Below, in pieces: positions 36,088 through 47,593 of a stretch of 64,000 nucleotides of DNA. A program made the translations under genes and the position numbers. Each line of letters begins with the position of its first letter. Position 1 is the stretch's first letter. Source of the DNA: Leucocoprinus leucothites (Eukaryota; Basidiomycota; Agaricomycetes; Agaricales; Agaricaceae); NCBI GenBank assembly GCA_013368445.1, contig JAACJO010000032.1:214938-278937 (forward strand), written 5' to 3'. The notes beneath the pieces were generated by a model that worked only from the letters and a program-made list of their open reading frames with translations, searched no databases and was not told where the DNA came from.

Positions 36088-36340
36088 TGTTACACACAGC
36101 CTTACATAGCATTACTTGGCCATTGTTACTCCCTTAGTCATCATTTAGTCATCATAACTCCTTGCTTACTCATCCATTTCTATTTTTAGTCTCTCTCCCT
36201 GACTCATCCCTCTGGTATATAAACTCAGTAGTTACACTGGTATACCTCATGCTTTACTAACTAGTTCTTCTTCCCTTTGCTCTCATTGCTCTCAAGTCTT
36301 TATGCTTTTCACAGCCTGAGTTCCAGCTTAGGTCATAACA
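36088..36340 (+). repeat. LTR of a fourth family (D), with upstream polypurine tract
   Basis: The 253-bp segment begins TGTTACACACAGCC and ends GGTCATAACA. It is directly preceded by GAAGGGGAGGTAA, a polypurine tract, so it is probably a 3' LTR whose internal region was cut off by the 3' LTR of element A. Confidence 0.6.
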
Positions 36341-36742
36341 ATGCATACACATTGTTAAATAGCAAAAGGAGATTATTGAAAGATTGTCCAATAGATCTCT
36401 GGACTTTCTTTGGGGTTCAAGTGCTGATGCATCCTTTCACAAAAGCATGGCTATACCTGCTCATCCAATATTGATAAGGATCAGCCATTTAAGCAGTATA
36501 GTTTTCCCTCCAGCATGCATAGAGATTAATCTCAACCCCTGTCTCTTCATCCTAGTACCACAGGGATCAAGAAAAACCTCAAAGTGTTGTGAGACTCCTA
36601 GCCAGGTACAGGATTACACTGTTCTTGACCCTGAGTGGCCACCCTGTTTAGGCAGGAAGCTGCTTCTGGGGGGCTTCATCCATCTCTGCTGTATTAGCAC
36701 ACATGTTTACCAAAATGCACATTTGTGCAAGCTGTACAAATA
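36341..36742. other. Intergenic, no gene recognised
   Basis: Short overlapping ORFs without family signals. It is probably old transposon sequence between LTR D and the Tc1 element. Confidence 0.45.
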
Positions 36743-36744
36743 TA

Positions 36745-36958
36745 CAGTGGCTCAAAAAACTGTCCCAATGTTTTCGCATTTTGGACATATTTGCTAATAC
36801 CAGGGCAGATATATAGCCTAGCATCCTGAAAATATTCACACAGGTACCTTGACATATTGGGAGCATATATTCCCATGATCACATGACCTTGTCCATCAAT
36901 GAATTAGTAATGAATTATTAAAAATATCTACTCATTGGGACAGTTTTTTGACCCCCTG
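36745..36958 (+). repeat. Tc1 left compound inverted repeat
   Basis: The outer end is CAGTGGCTCAAAAAACTGTC. The inner end carries the same site inverted (CATTGGGACAGTTTTTTGA at 36,933-36,951), so the arm itself is bounded by inverted copies of the presumed transposase site. Confidence 0.9.
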
Positions 36959-37091
36959 TCAGCCTCCCAGTATCTATCTTGTAACATGCCAGGGGAGCAT
37001 CAGGGCAGGTGTGGGAGTAGTAAACAAGATCATGTGACCTTGGTTGACATGTTGAGATGGCTACAACTGTCTTTCTTCCTGCCACTACATC

Positions 37092-38111
37092 ATGAAAGCT
37101 ATCTCCTCTACCTAATACTCCCAAGTCACTTCTCTTCTCAAAGATGGCTATTCCTTGTGCCATATTGAACATAAAACTAGTCTAGGCAAGTCTACTGTTG
37201 GGAGGATCAATAAAGAAGTTGATGGGGACAAGGAAAACAACAAGGGAGGACGTCCTTCCAAGCTTTCTCCTCATGATAAAAAAGCAATAATTCACCAAAT
37301 AACCTCTGGAAAGCTAGATAATGCTGTCCAGGCTACAAATTTCATTAACTCTACTCTGTCTGACCCTGTCACACCCCAAACTGTCAGAAATACCCTTCAG
37401 GATAATGGATTTTGCTCTGTAACCAAGATCAAATGACCTCTACTCAAAAAGCAACATTGTGAGGAATGCCTTGACTCTGCACATGAACATAGGAATTGGA
37501 CAGTGGAGGACTGGAAGAGGGTGTTGTAGACAGATGAAACAAAGATCAACAGGATTGGGTCAGATGGAAAGGTGTATACCTGGAAGGAGAGGGGGGAACC
37601 ACTGTCAGATAGGACCACTCTCCCTACTGTCAAACATGGAGGAGGTGGTAACATGATGGTGTGGGGGTATATGGGGTGGAATGGGGTAGGAAAGCTGATT
37701 GAGGTTCAAGGGAATATGGATGCAGTGAAATACTGCGAGATTTTGGACAATGGGGTGGTGGAAAGCTTTGAAAAGTTGGAGATGGAGGAGGAGGAGAGGA
37801 TATTCCAGCAGGATAATGACCCAAAACACACCTCAAAACTGGGACAACAATGGTTTGTGGGCAACAACATTCAAGTTCTATCATGCCCTGCACAATCCCC
37901 TGACCTAAATCCCATTGAACACCTCTGGACCTACCTGAAGGACCAGCTGAAGGCATATGAAAGACCACCTAAGGGAGTATTTGAATTGTGGGAGAGGCTA
38001 GTAGAGGAGTGGAATAAGATTCCAGCAGAAAGGTGCCAAAGGCTGATAGAAACCATGCCCAGAAGGATTGAGGCAGTTGTCAGGGCAAGAGGAGGTCATA
38101 CAAAGTATTGA
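37092..38111 (+). pseudogene. Tc1/mariner transposase, three in-frame stops (339 codons)
   Basis: One uninterrupted register from ATG to TGA has three internal stops: TAA near 37,113, TGA at 37,434 and TAG near 37,527. The N-terminal part is a helix-turn-helix (IEHKTSLGKSTVGRI) followed by a second one (PQTVRNTLQDNGF). The DD34E core shows TDETKINRIG, IFQQDNDPKHTS and DLNPIEHLWTYLK, so all three acidic residues are present. The TAG sits immediately before TDE, where the family has Trp. Without the stops the length is normal for the family. There are no frameshifts. Confidence 0.9.
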
Positions 38112-38123
38112 GTAGGTAGATAA

Positions 38124-38337
38124 CAGAGGGTCAAAAAACTGTCCCAATGAGTAGATATTTTCGATAATTCATTAATAATTCATTGATGGACAAGGTCATG
38201 TGATCATGGGAATATATGCTCCCAATATGTCAAGGTACCTGTGTGAATATTTTCAGGATGCTAGGCCATATATCTGCCCTGGTATTAGCAAATATGTCCA
38301 AAATGCGAAAACATTGGGACAGTTTTTTGAGCCACTG
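38124..38337 (-). repeat. Tc1 right compound inverted repeat
   Basis: Inverted partner of 36,745-36,958. The inner end is CAGAGGGTCAAAAAACTGTC and the outer end ACAGTTTTTTGAGCCACTG. Confidence 0.9.
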
Positions 38338-38339
38338 TA

Positions 38340-38768
38340 TTAGGATGAGTCTAAGGTCCAAACAGCCTTATATACAGGGAAATACATTTGCCAGATCAAA
38401 TAATAATGAAGAATATAAAAGAAAAAAATAGGGGATAATGTAAAGCAAACCCCTACAATTCTTGGCCTCTCACCAAACAAACCTTGTTTCTTATGAAAGC
38501 TACAGTAACTGAGAGACTGCAACTGACCACCATACTATCTCCTACACAAATCCCTTGGTTTGAACCACAAGAAAGTCTGAGAGGAATAGTGATATTCCCA
38601 AAAAAAAATTAATGAAGGGGATTACTGGTACATCCGATAATTTGCAAGGCCCTACAAGTAATCTAGTCATCAAAGTCATCAATGGTCGTGATGGATCATA
38701 ACAAAGAAAGAAATCATATGAGAAAGGAAGAAAATTAAACGAAGTTCCCAAAACATCCCCGAATATTG
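38340..38768. other. Intergenic: transposon-rich to gene-rich boundary
   Basis: No gene or repeat family was recognised. Base composition changes here from AT-rich, CG-poor sequence to more balanced sequence. Confidence 0.5.
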
Positions 38769-39318
38769 TTATGCTGTTGAAAATCCCGCAGAACTCGAGG
38801 GGCGGGAGCTAATACATTCACTTTGACCTCGCGGCCGACCGCCGTTGACAAGACCACGCCGCGGTGGTATGTCAATGTCATCCTGAGACTTAAAGAAATC
38901 ATCCTCTCCTTCATATGGTGACGAAGAAGCGTTTATCTGACGGAAACCATTAAGCATTAACACCACGAGATAGTCAACCAGTACAACGCACCCATTGACC
39001 GAGGACTTCACCCAGACGCGTAGCCTCCTCCTGGCTCAATCGACAATCGGTTCCTTTCTCTGCGTGTACCTTGAGTAGCTCACTCAGCGTTCGTTTGCTT
39101 TGTCCCAGCCCTACTCTACTCCATTCTACCGAATGTTGACTGGGTGTCACGGAGTCTTCTCCTGTGGCGGCCGGAAAAATAATAGAGTTTCGAGGTGGCA
39201 ATGCAGAGTGCGATGGAGACTGATTTGAGGTTTCGGACGAGTCACCCTCCGACACGAGGGATTTATCCCAGTCCTCTTGATATGTCTCACTCGCAGCCTG
39301 GATTTCTCGGTCTGACAT
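38769..39318 (-). CDS. Hypothetical protein (164 aa, 2 exons)
   Basis: The exons are 39318-38992 and 38936-38769, joined by a 55-bp GT-AG intron in phase 0. The N-terminal half is Ser/Glu-rich and probably disordered. A short ordered segment follows (RTLSELLKVHAEKGTDCRLS), with predicted helices and QEEATRLGEVLGQW running into INASSSPYEGEDDF across the splice. The tail is Arg/Ser-rich. There is no signal peptide or membrane segment. I do not recognise a domain; the compact helical core spanning the intron supports a real gene. Confidence 0.7.
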
Positions 39319-39666
39319 GGCGGATGGAATAGGGAGACAAAGAGGGTTTGACGAGGAGTATCAAGCAGGAAGCACAGTAATAAATAACAGAGCGAAAGCG
39401 AAAGGTCGTGAATGTCGTGGAGGACGGCTAGCCGGGTACGAAGCGCGAAGGCACTGAACAGGAGACAATATAGCGGAGCTTAAATCACGACACGCTATGC
39501 GAATCAACAAGGTCTATAATCACGTGGTCTCGCGTGTTTGACATACCCGAGAAGTAATCCATTTTGATCGAAATCCAAAAACCACTAAGTATCCTTAAGA
39601 AGAGTCTAAAGTTTCCTAGTCCTAAATAGTGATGAAGCAATACTAAATAAAGGTTGAATATAATAA
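39319..39666. other. Intergenic between two minus-strand genes
   Basis: Likely holds the promoter of the 164-aa gene and the 3' UTR of the GPI-anchored gene. Nothing else was recognised. Confidence 0.5.
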
Positions 39667-41129
39667 TTAGAAGAGCGCAAACCCAGTAAGAAGCCCGACA
39701 ACACTCCAGACCCAACGGTCAGCAAATGGAGAGGTGAGAGCGCCATTGTCATGGGTGCTGCCAGCGCTACCAGAACTACCGGAGCTGGTGCCAGCAGTAC
39801 CTGACGGCGAAGCACCGGAACCACTACCAGATGCGGAGCTAGCGCTCGCTGTAGGCAACTTAGTGATTGCCACCCAGTCAGCACCTGATTTGTCTGCGGT
39901 CTGCGCGTCAAAAGGAAGATAAGCGACTGAGCCGGAAGACGACAGCTGGACCAGCGCATTCGTCGAGGCAAAGTACGTTGCCTTCGAGTCCTTGGCAGAT
40001 GGAGCCTTCAGACTCTGAGTAGTGTTGCTCTGTGGAAACGATAAGATTTAGTTTTTCGATGAGCATCGACTGAAAATGAAATCGTACAGTGACATCGATG
40101 ACATAGGTCGCAGAGCCATCATCGGGAATGAAGGCAAATTGTGTTTGAACGCCCTCATCCTTGAAGAATGATGTGACCTGGCCGTGAGTGTTGGGGAATT
40201 GACCATAGGACTGAGGCTCAGGCTGCATGAACGAGACTGAATGGGTGCGATTAGCCAGGGTTCACCCAATCAAAGCAGGGTAGCGCACAGTGAATGACAA
40301 AAATCTTTGCTGACCCAGCGGGCACGCCAGGGACGCCGAGGAAATGAACGTGATTTTGTGCCAAAGCCATTGTCGGTTCGTAGCTGCTAGCATCCCAGGG
40401 AACCGTTTGTACATCCATCCACTGTTTCGTAGTGCTGCTTGCGGCTTTAAGGAGCTCCATGTCAAGCGAGAAAAGCTCTCCTTTGGAATAGGCATCTAAA
40501 AGTGACTGATTAGTCGAAACACGTTGCGAAAAATGACCCAGGCGACGTACAGAAGACGTTCGTGTCATGGTCGAGGATGGCGCCGAAGTTGGTAGGGTCA
40601 AATTTGTTACCGTCATCAGCTTTAACTGATTGGGTGGACCAGGATTTGGCAGCGGCATCATACAAATAAACTGCGGTAGGGTTGGACGAGTCTGCACCCA
40701 GCACGTAAATTGCGTTCGTAAACTGCCACAGGGTCAAGCGCTCAGTGTCCAATAATAAAATTGTATATTTAGAAGCAGCTGGCTCACCTGCGAGAGGTAG
40801 CAGGACACATTTGGACCGTCGAAAGGCCTGGAGGGATAGTGGATGAGGGGAGAAGAACGATAAGAGCGGCATGCTATTACTCACGGGCGACCTTGGGCGG
40901 TTATGTCGGTGGGATTCGCTGCAGCAGGCTATAAGCACAGGAAAGAAGCTTCGGAGAGGGTTTTACCTGAATTCCAGTTGTCCTGCGTGCCAGCATTGTA
41001 GTCTTTTCCGCCAAAATTGAAAGCAATGAGGTTCCAGTTCGCATCAAATGCGACACAGGAACTGAGAGCGGAAGCAGCGGAGGTGAGGGAAAGGAGAAAG
41101 AGGGATGCGAGAGCAAAAGGGCGAGGCAT
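39667..41129 (-). CDS. Secreted GPI-anchored protein, possibly propeller-like (375 aa, 7 exons)
   Basis: Exons are 41129-40967, 40918-40885, 40827-40788, 40722-40551, 40495-40289, 40236-40088 and 40029-39667, all GT-AG and closing in frame. A signal peptide (residues 1-21, MPRPFALASLFLLSLTSA) is followed by an extracellular domain. That domain has recurring segments (NAIYVLGADSSNPTAVYLYD, GELFSLDMELLKAAS, NALVQLSSSGSVAYLPFD) reminiscent of beta-propeller or kelch-type blades. A Ser/Gly/Ala-rich stalk (about 305-345) and a C-terminal hydrophobic segment (WVWSVVGLLTGFALF) fit GPI attachment. It would sit on the outer plasma membrane or in the wall. No catalytic residues are recognised, so the role is open. 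Confidence 0.85.
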
Positions 41130-41797
41130 TGGAGTTAGAGAGATGTGTAGCTAGTAGTGGATTAGAAATGAGAGTGAGGACGTGGACTTGCCAACGACGT
41201 AAGGGTGAAAAGCAAGCTCCAACGATCACGATGAATGAAGCGAAACGATGAGAAAGTCATTTCTGTGGTTCAGGACTTATTTTTATCCGCTCCTCAGTAC
41301 TCAGTCACAGCCGTCACAAACAACACAACCAGTTCTTTTTATCTCCCGGCAATTCGCCCTTTATCCGCGCTTGAGCGACTGGAGCTTTCAAGACGCCCCC
41401 GGTCTGCAGAATTTCAGGGTTATAAGGAGAGAATATCCTTCATTTTTGTGTTTATGTCTACCGAGCTTTCACCCCGAAGTTGTGACCCTGTAAGTAGCGT
41501 CGGGTAGAGTCTCCTACGGTCCAGCCTTGTCCTGAAGTACCAATAAGCAGTCTCTAAAACCTCCAAATTATACCCATCTCCTTTGAGCAAACAAATCTCC
41601 ACCTTGCTCTGCCTTGCTGTCAATCTGTCTTCTCCGATCAGGCCTTGCTCCTGTCCATCAAGATCCCAAATGGCGAAGTACCGCCTTCCGCCCTTAGCCG
41701 AAGCGTGTCCTTCCTGCTTGGCCGTTGAATCATAAATATGCGCCTCCAGCAACTAACAACTGACTGATTTTGATCCTCAACCCCACCAAACTCCTCC
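41130..41797. other. Divergent promoter region
   Basis: This 668-bp gap lies between the starts of two divergently transcribed genes and must hold both promoters. No specific site is claimed. Confidence 0.5.
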
Positions 41798-43768
41798 ATG
41801 TATTTTGTCGACAGTCCTGAGTATAACTTACGGTATGTCGATCTCTCCGAGCCCGACCCTGCATGTCAGATAGCGTAACCGTCGCCTATTGATGGTTTTC
41901 CCAGGTTGCGCACACCATTCAGACCACCAAAAACGACTCTCAAAGAAATCCACGACGCGGTTCCAAAACATTTACTCCGACGTACGCCGGCCTAGAACCG
42001 CTTCATTATTTTCAAATTGACATTAATATCACAACTGCAGCCAACCCTACCCGAGCAACCCTTTACGTGGTGAGGGATATCACCCTAGCGTCCTTCCTCT
42101 TTAAAGCCGCGTCTTCTATCGCTTACTGGGAGAGCATCGACTACTATGGCCTCGTTACGTCCTCTCGAGTCAAACTTACGTTGCGTGTGAGCCTTTGGAT
42201 GAGCTATTGGATCCTTCAAGGTTTAGTTTTTGCCGGAATCTTTTGTCTTGGTGAGTGCGATACCACCCCGACTGCCATCGCAGGCCAAACCAAATATTAG
42301 GACATGACGCTGGCCACGGTTCCTTGTACAAGCACAAGCCTTTGAACAATCTCGTCGGGTTCCTTCTCCATACAGTATATTCTCATCATGATATCCTTCG
42401 TCGAACGCGCTAAATCATCTGTAGTTCTTGCTCATTCCCTACTTTTCTTGGAGAGCGACACACCATGCGCATCATGTAATTCAGCCATATCTCCCTGATA
42501 CTATTCATCTTGACACCTCCACAGAAAGCTACCGCCTCAATGGAACGAGACGAAAACTACGTCCCTTATACTCGATCAAAATACAACCTCCCCGACGAGC
42601 AAACCGTAAAGAAATTTGACTATAGCGAAGCTTTTGAAGAAACTCCTCTCGCGACAGTATATCGGCTGTTTATTCAGCAATTCTTGTATGTCAAACTCGG
42701 GCCCACAGAAACGAGACGCTAATGCAACTGCAGTGGTTGGTGGATTTATCTGAGGTAATATCATCGCTTTGGTTATAGTTCTAACTTAACCCCTTTGAAG
42801 CATAAACCTAATGGGAGGAGTTTCGCATCCCCCTGGCACGAACCATTTCAACCCAAACTCCACCCTGTTCAAACCTCATCATCGTAAACCCAGCTCACCC
42901 ATTTCCAAGTCAGCTCTGACGTCCTCTCCCCCAGGAAATTCAATCATAATCTCAGATATCTCCCTTGCTTTAATGCTCTGTATCTTGTACCAGGTAGGAT
43001 GGGATTTCGTCTCTAAATTCTACTTAATTCCGTATTTTGTAAGTCGGCCCCTTCCTCGCTCCGAAACAGACAGCTAAGCTCACAAATGCCGGCAGTTCCT
43101 CAACCATTGGTAAGCCATCCCCTTGTATTTCTACCTGACCGATGTCACCGGAAATCCACAGGATTGGTAGGGTTCTTTTCACTTTAGCGACTATGACTTC
43201 TTTTGATCTCATTACGGATAGTAATGTTCACGTTCCTTCATCACTCTGATCCCACAATCCCACATTATCGCAAGAATGCATGGACGTTCTTGAGAGGTGC
43301 TGCCGCAACGGTTGACCGTCCACTACTCGGCTGGGCAGGACGGTTTTTCTTTCACAACATTAGCCACGATCACGTTGCGCACCGTAAGTTGTGTCCCGCT
43401 TGTATCTCAGTGGCAAAACCTAATTTGTATGGGATAGATTTCTTCCTGTCAGCGCCATTTTGTGAGCGCCCCGCTATCAATGACGTCATCTTGCTGATCG
43501 AATTACCAGTCAATGGTCCTCAGATAACTAAAGTCCTCAAATTAGTTCTAAGTGAAGATTACAACTATGACCCCACCGTAAGGATTCCAAGCTCTCTTTG
43601 TTCCTGATGCTGACCCCTATGAAGCCTTCGTTCTACGCGTTATGGCGTTCATTCACGAAATGTATCTTCGTTGAAGAGGACGGCGACATCATTTTTTACA
43701 AAGACAAGAATGGCAAGGCAGCTCGGCAGCTTGCAGAGGACGCATTCGTCGATAAGCTAGAAGATTGA
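41798..43768 (+). CDS. Delta-12 fatty acid desaturase (427 aa, 14 exons)
   Basis: Exons are 41798-41832, 41905-41981, 42041-42250, 42301-42374, 42425-42475, 42525-42685, 42734-42754, 42801-43038, 43096-43109, 43162-43166, 43222-43383, 43438-43461, 43510-43577 and 43625-43768. The enzyme inserts the second double bond into oleoyl chains at the ER membrane. All three di-iron histidine boxes are present: HDAGH, HHAHH (in WRATHHAHH) and HVAHH, the last formed only by splicing. Other family blocks are TTLKEIHDAVPKHLLR near the N terminus, MERDENYVP, LHHSDPTIPHYR and VDRPLLGWAGRFFFHN. The C-terminal FVEEDGDIIFYKDKNGKAAR is also typical. Length is normal for the fungal family. Hydrophobic segments surround residues 60-100 and 240-290. 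A 3' fragment of a second copy lies at 50,231. Confidence 0.92.
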
Positions 43769-43966
43769 CCAGGCCCAAGAACTGTAACAACATGTTTCAC
43801 GCGTTTAACTTGCAGCTGAGCCAAGCAATATATGCACATAAAAGTATGATAATCCACATGTACCGAAAGCAAAAAGCGAGACCTATGTCCAAATAATGAA
43901 GCAACGAAATCAACTGAAAAGTCCAGAAACCACTCAAAGCGGGTATCACTCAAGGCTGCACGACAT

Positions 43967-46885
43967 TCAAACGCCTTGCTGGCGTCCTGGGGAAGCAGGC
44001 GATTTTGGTGTTCCAGGGGGTTGTGTCGAGAATCTCCGACTGCCTAGTCGTGCGTTCTGTAATGCCGCAAAAACGGATCTTCTTCTATCCATTGGGCTAG
44101 CGGCGACCTCATACCCCTCTTCACCTTCCATAATAATCTTCATCGTCCGGGGTTCAATCCTGAATCTCTTTCCCCGGAGAATATTGTCCATCTCCTCGGC
44201 CCTCTGCCTCCCTGCTAAAAGATCTCCCATTCCAGTCTGTGCTCCTATTGAGACCGCAGAAGCTATCGTTCCAGGCTCATGTTTCAGACGGAGCTGTCGT
44301 CGATCGTGGCGATGGAAGAGCTGAATCAGAGTAGCAAACAACGCAAGTAATAACATTGCTGTTGTCAACAAATGAACTGCGACATCGCTGCAATTGTGAA
44401 TAAGCAAATTAGCAGCTCTTTTAATTTGCATTTGACCCGTACCTAAGCCACACGCGTTTCTGGAATGATCTGACCTCCACAACGAGGGGTTCTTGGTGTG
44501 GCAAGAAATACACAGTACTAGCGACCAAGGCTAGGTATGTGGTCTAGAATGACACCATGACGTTAACGAGATGATTGTGACATCAGGAAAGCGACATACG
44601 TAGACTCGCGTTACAAGGTTAACAAATTTGTTTGCATCGAAGCTGCCAATGACGCCCTCAGGACTCGCAACAGCTGCTTGAAAGACCGCGGCAGGAAGCT
44701 GAAGCTGAAGTGCTTCACCTCGACGAGTAACGAACTCATCGGGGTCGGTTAGATTAAATTGTATACCATTGTAAGCGCGACCTTCAAGTGGAGCACCAGT
44801 GACGTTTGCAGCTAGCGAAGAAAAGTTGGATGCAGATGAAAAGGGTCGTAATTCTCTGATGTTAGTTAAATTGCCCGTGGATACATCTGCCGTCGCCTCG
44901 ACGTCCCAGAGTTCGATAGTTGGTGAACACAAGGTGGCAGACGATTGAGGAGGGGTTGTCTCATATCTGTGGAAAGCATAACGACTCATAAGTAAACGTC
45001 ATTCCTGGCGATGCGTTTCGTAATTACTCACGTGAAGAACCAGAAGACCACAGGAAGGAATTGTTGAGGAACTTCGGGGTTACAAACTGTCGTGTTCGTT
45101 CCTAGACCGCACAAGACATCAGAAACTAATGCTCAAAAGGCCAGGTGATTGCATACCAAACAGAGTTCTTGCGTTTTGATCTACAGACCAGGTGATACTG
45201 CAATTGCCTGATGACACCGAGTTGTCCCAGCCAGTCGTCGTCTGATTCATATTTACCTGTTAATTGAAGATGGTATCAGAGGCTTACATTACTTAGCTAT
45301 GAATATAGTCTATGGCTTACTGAAACTGGAACACAGTTAGGTACACTCTTGACAGCTGTCGTATTTGCAATGACTGATCCATTACTGGTGATAAAGGTCG
45401 GCAACTGTTTTCCATTAGCTTTCCGAAGAATCGTACGTCTTTAAAAAATCCGAGAAACTCACATCGAAAAGGCCGACCGTGTAGCCTTGATGAATGAACG
45501 GAGGATCCCCTAAATCGTACAGAATCGATGCCCCTGCATAGCCCGATGCAGTAAGGAAAGCTACAATCCCCAACATCAGCTATGAGCATGAAGCTAGCGA
45601 TACAAAGTGGCTGACAAGTCAAATCGTTGAATTGATTATTCTGGTTCAAGCCAATTGCTCGTTGGTTAAAAATGTTGACACCTAAGAGACGGTTAGCACG
45701 GAATTTATATATGGCATGGAACTGGATGGACTTGCCTGGCTGAGCCAACCAAGTGTCTCTGACGGCTAAGAGGGCCGCAGCAAGCGGTTGGAAGCTCATT
45801 GACAGTAAAACCATGAGCGAGGCTAAGGCAACAAGGTAATGCCGATTGGCCGCAGCCCGAGACCAGACAAAGAAGTTACTGAGGCATATCAGTTATATGC
45901 TCAGCAACGTTTAGCTGGTAAAACTTACTTGTACCGAGTATAATCCAAGAGTAAACTCCGATGGGGTGGTGAGTCGCCATGAACAAGGTCAACATAGGGC
46001 TAAAAAAATAAGTCAATTTCCAGAGTGTTTCTGAGATGTTGATGCATTAACTCGCCTGCATTTTCTTGATCTCTATATCTGTCCATGTCCACATTGCAAC
46101 GATCTGTTTTATTGGGGAGTTAAGCTTCCAGGTACGTTGCCATAAAAACTATACGCACAACGGCCATGACAATCACAGGGGGCAATGTCTAAAACAGCAT
46201 CAGCCTCATCCCCTCCAAAGCATACCAAGTCATTCGACTCACATATACATAGTGCAAAGCATTTTCCGTGCTTCCAATGTCACCGCTCGACTTCCATCCT
46301 GTTGCGAAAATCAGAGGTCGCACAAAACCACATACCCAGGATTGACTGCACCTTGATTTTTTTTACTGAAATGCAGTGCTATTTCCAACCCAATTGCCCC
46401 TAACACCAGGACAACCACGAGAGGCAGCCAAAACCACAGCCGAAGAGGTAAAGGCAACCACTTCGGGTCAACAGAACCACCCTCCCGTCCTTCTGGAGGC
46501 CATATCAGCACGCGACTAAAAATGAAGACAAACACTACACACCAGCATAATCTTCATTTCCGCGCTTCTCGCTACGATACGACGCAAACTGCACGCCTCC
46601 CCCATCTGAGCTACCCAGGAGCGCCTGATGGGGAGTTGCAGGCGGTGAAGCATCCAACCTCTCCCCCGAGGAATGACTCAGATCCCCACCACCACCGTGT
46701 CGCTCCTCGGGCTTTATCATGCATCAAATTCAAATCAGCCTGGTGCATTCGAGACCGGACGAGAAGATACGCACCGTGTTATATGAAAGCACGGGAATAG
46801 GCATTGACGACGCATTTCCAGTCAGCGAGGCAGGTCTTGAGTTAGCGCTGGAACCACTTTGTCCACCATAGGCGGGAGACGCCAT
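43967..46885 (-). CDS. DUF3433-family multi-pass membrane protein (691 aa, 16 exons)
   Basis: Exons are 46885-46775, 46711-46543, 46492-46352, 46298-46243, 46188-46159, 46103-46056, 45999-45929, 45878-45736, 45681-45616, 45560-45463, 45404-45321, 45256-45157, 45101-45032, 44966-44600, 44543-44443 and 44387-43967. After a cytosolic Gly/Ser-rich start, membrane segments lie near residues 112-136 (WLPLPLRLWFWLPLVVVLVL), 163-178, 219-245 (FQPLAAALLAVRDTW) and 553-577. Between the third and last is a large, probably extracellular region with N-glycosylation sites. MQPYVDLVHGDSPPHRSLLL and NQNNQFNDLTSFLTA are typical of agaricomycete DUF3433 proteins. Two donors are GC instead of GT. The function of the family is unknown. 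The sister copy at 51,209 is broken. Confidence 0.88.
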
Positions 46886-47593
46886 GTCCTTAATGTGGCG
46901 TATGAACTTAAACCAGATCACACGAGTGTAGGGCTGCGAAAGATGAAGGAGCAAAGTGCTGGGATGGAGAGAGATAAAAGACAAGAGCAACGCGGAAGCA
47001 GGACAGCCTAAGCCAAACGAGACCGTGATGTACACATGTCTTGTGGGTTTTTCTCAGCTGTTAAGGGAGACCTAAAGAAGCGTCCGTTTCATCATTACCA
47101 TCATCACGTAGTGACAGACAGGGCAATGCCAGGACCAGCCACGATCCCACCGTTTATTGAGCTTGCTCCGTTGGAATCAAGCTCAGCCCGCGACCCGCGT
47201 CGACTCCATTCGTGTTAACAATCTTCGACTTCGAGGCCTGGCTCCAGTAACGCAATTATCATGTCTTCCAGGTGGTCCGAGGGAAAAGAGGGTTATATTT
47301 GGCTCATCTATTCCTGAGCCGTTGTTGACATATTTGTCAGATCAACATTCTCAGCTAGTACCCCGAAGCGGCACTGGCCTTCCTCAGCTCCCCACTCCCC
47401 TGCATGTAGTGGTGCACGGCAAGGTACCGCATGTCGTAACAATCACAACTACACATTGAAGCATTCTCGCAGAAAACTGATAAGGTCCCTCAGGTAATTT
47501 ATTATGTGAAAGTTTATCCCTGCTGCGCGGCGGAACTCGACGTATATATGTGTGTCAACCGCCAACGACACAGGAGGTGGCATACATACTATG
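46886..47593. other. Upstream region of the DUF3433 gene
   Basis: No gene was recognised. It aligns with 54,066 to about 54,750 of the second unit and includes a CAT repeat tract (CATCATTACCATCATCAC) near 47,088. Confidence 0.55.

Larger units (their letters stand above)
36743..38339 (+). mobile_element. Tc1/mariner element with 214-bp compound terminal repeats
   Basis: The body runs from 36,745 to 38,337 between TA dinucleotides. The inverted repeats are 214 bp (36,745-36,958 and 38,124-38,337), long for this family. They start CAGTGGCTCAAAAAACTGTC. One transposase gene lies between them. Near identity of the two repeats suggests a fairly young copy. Confidence 0.93.

Noticed and set aside
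37605..37968. Minus-strand ORFs inside the Tc1 element
   Set aside because: They mirror the transposase gene and lack any family signature.
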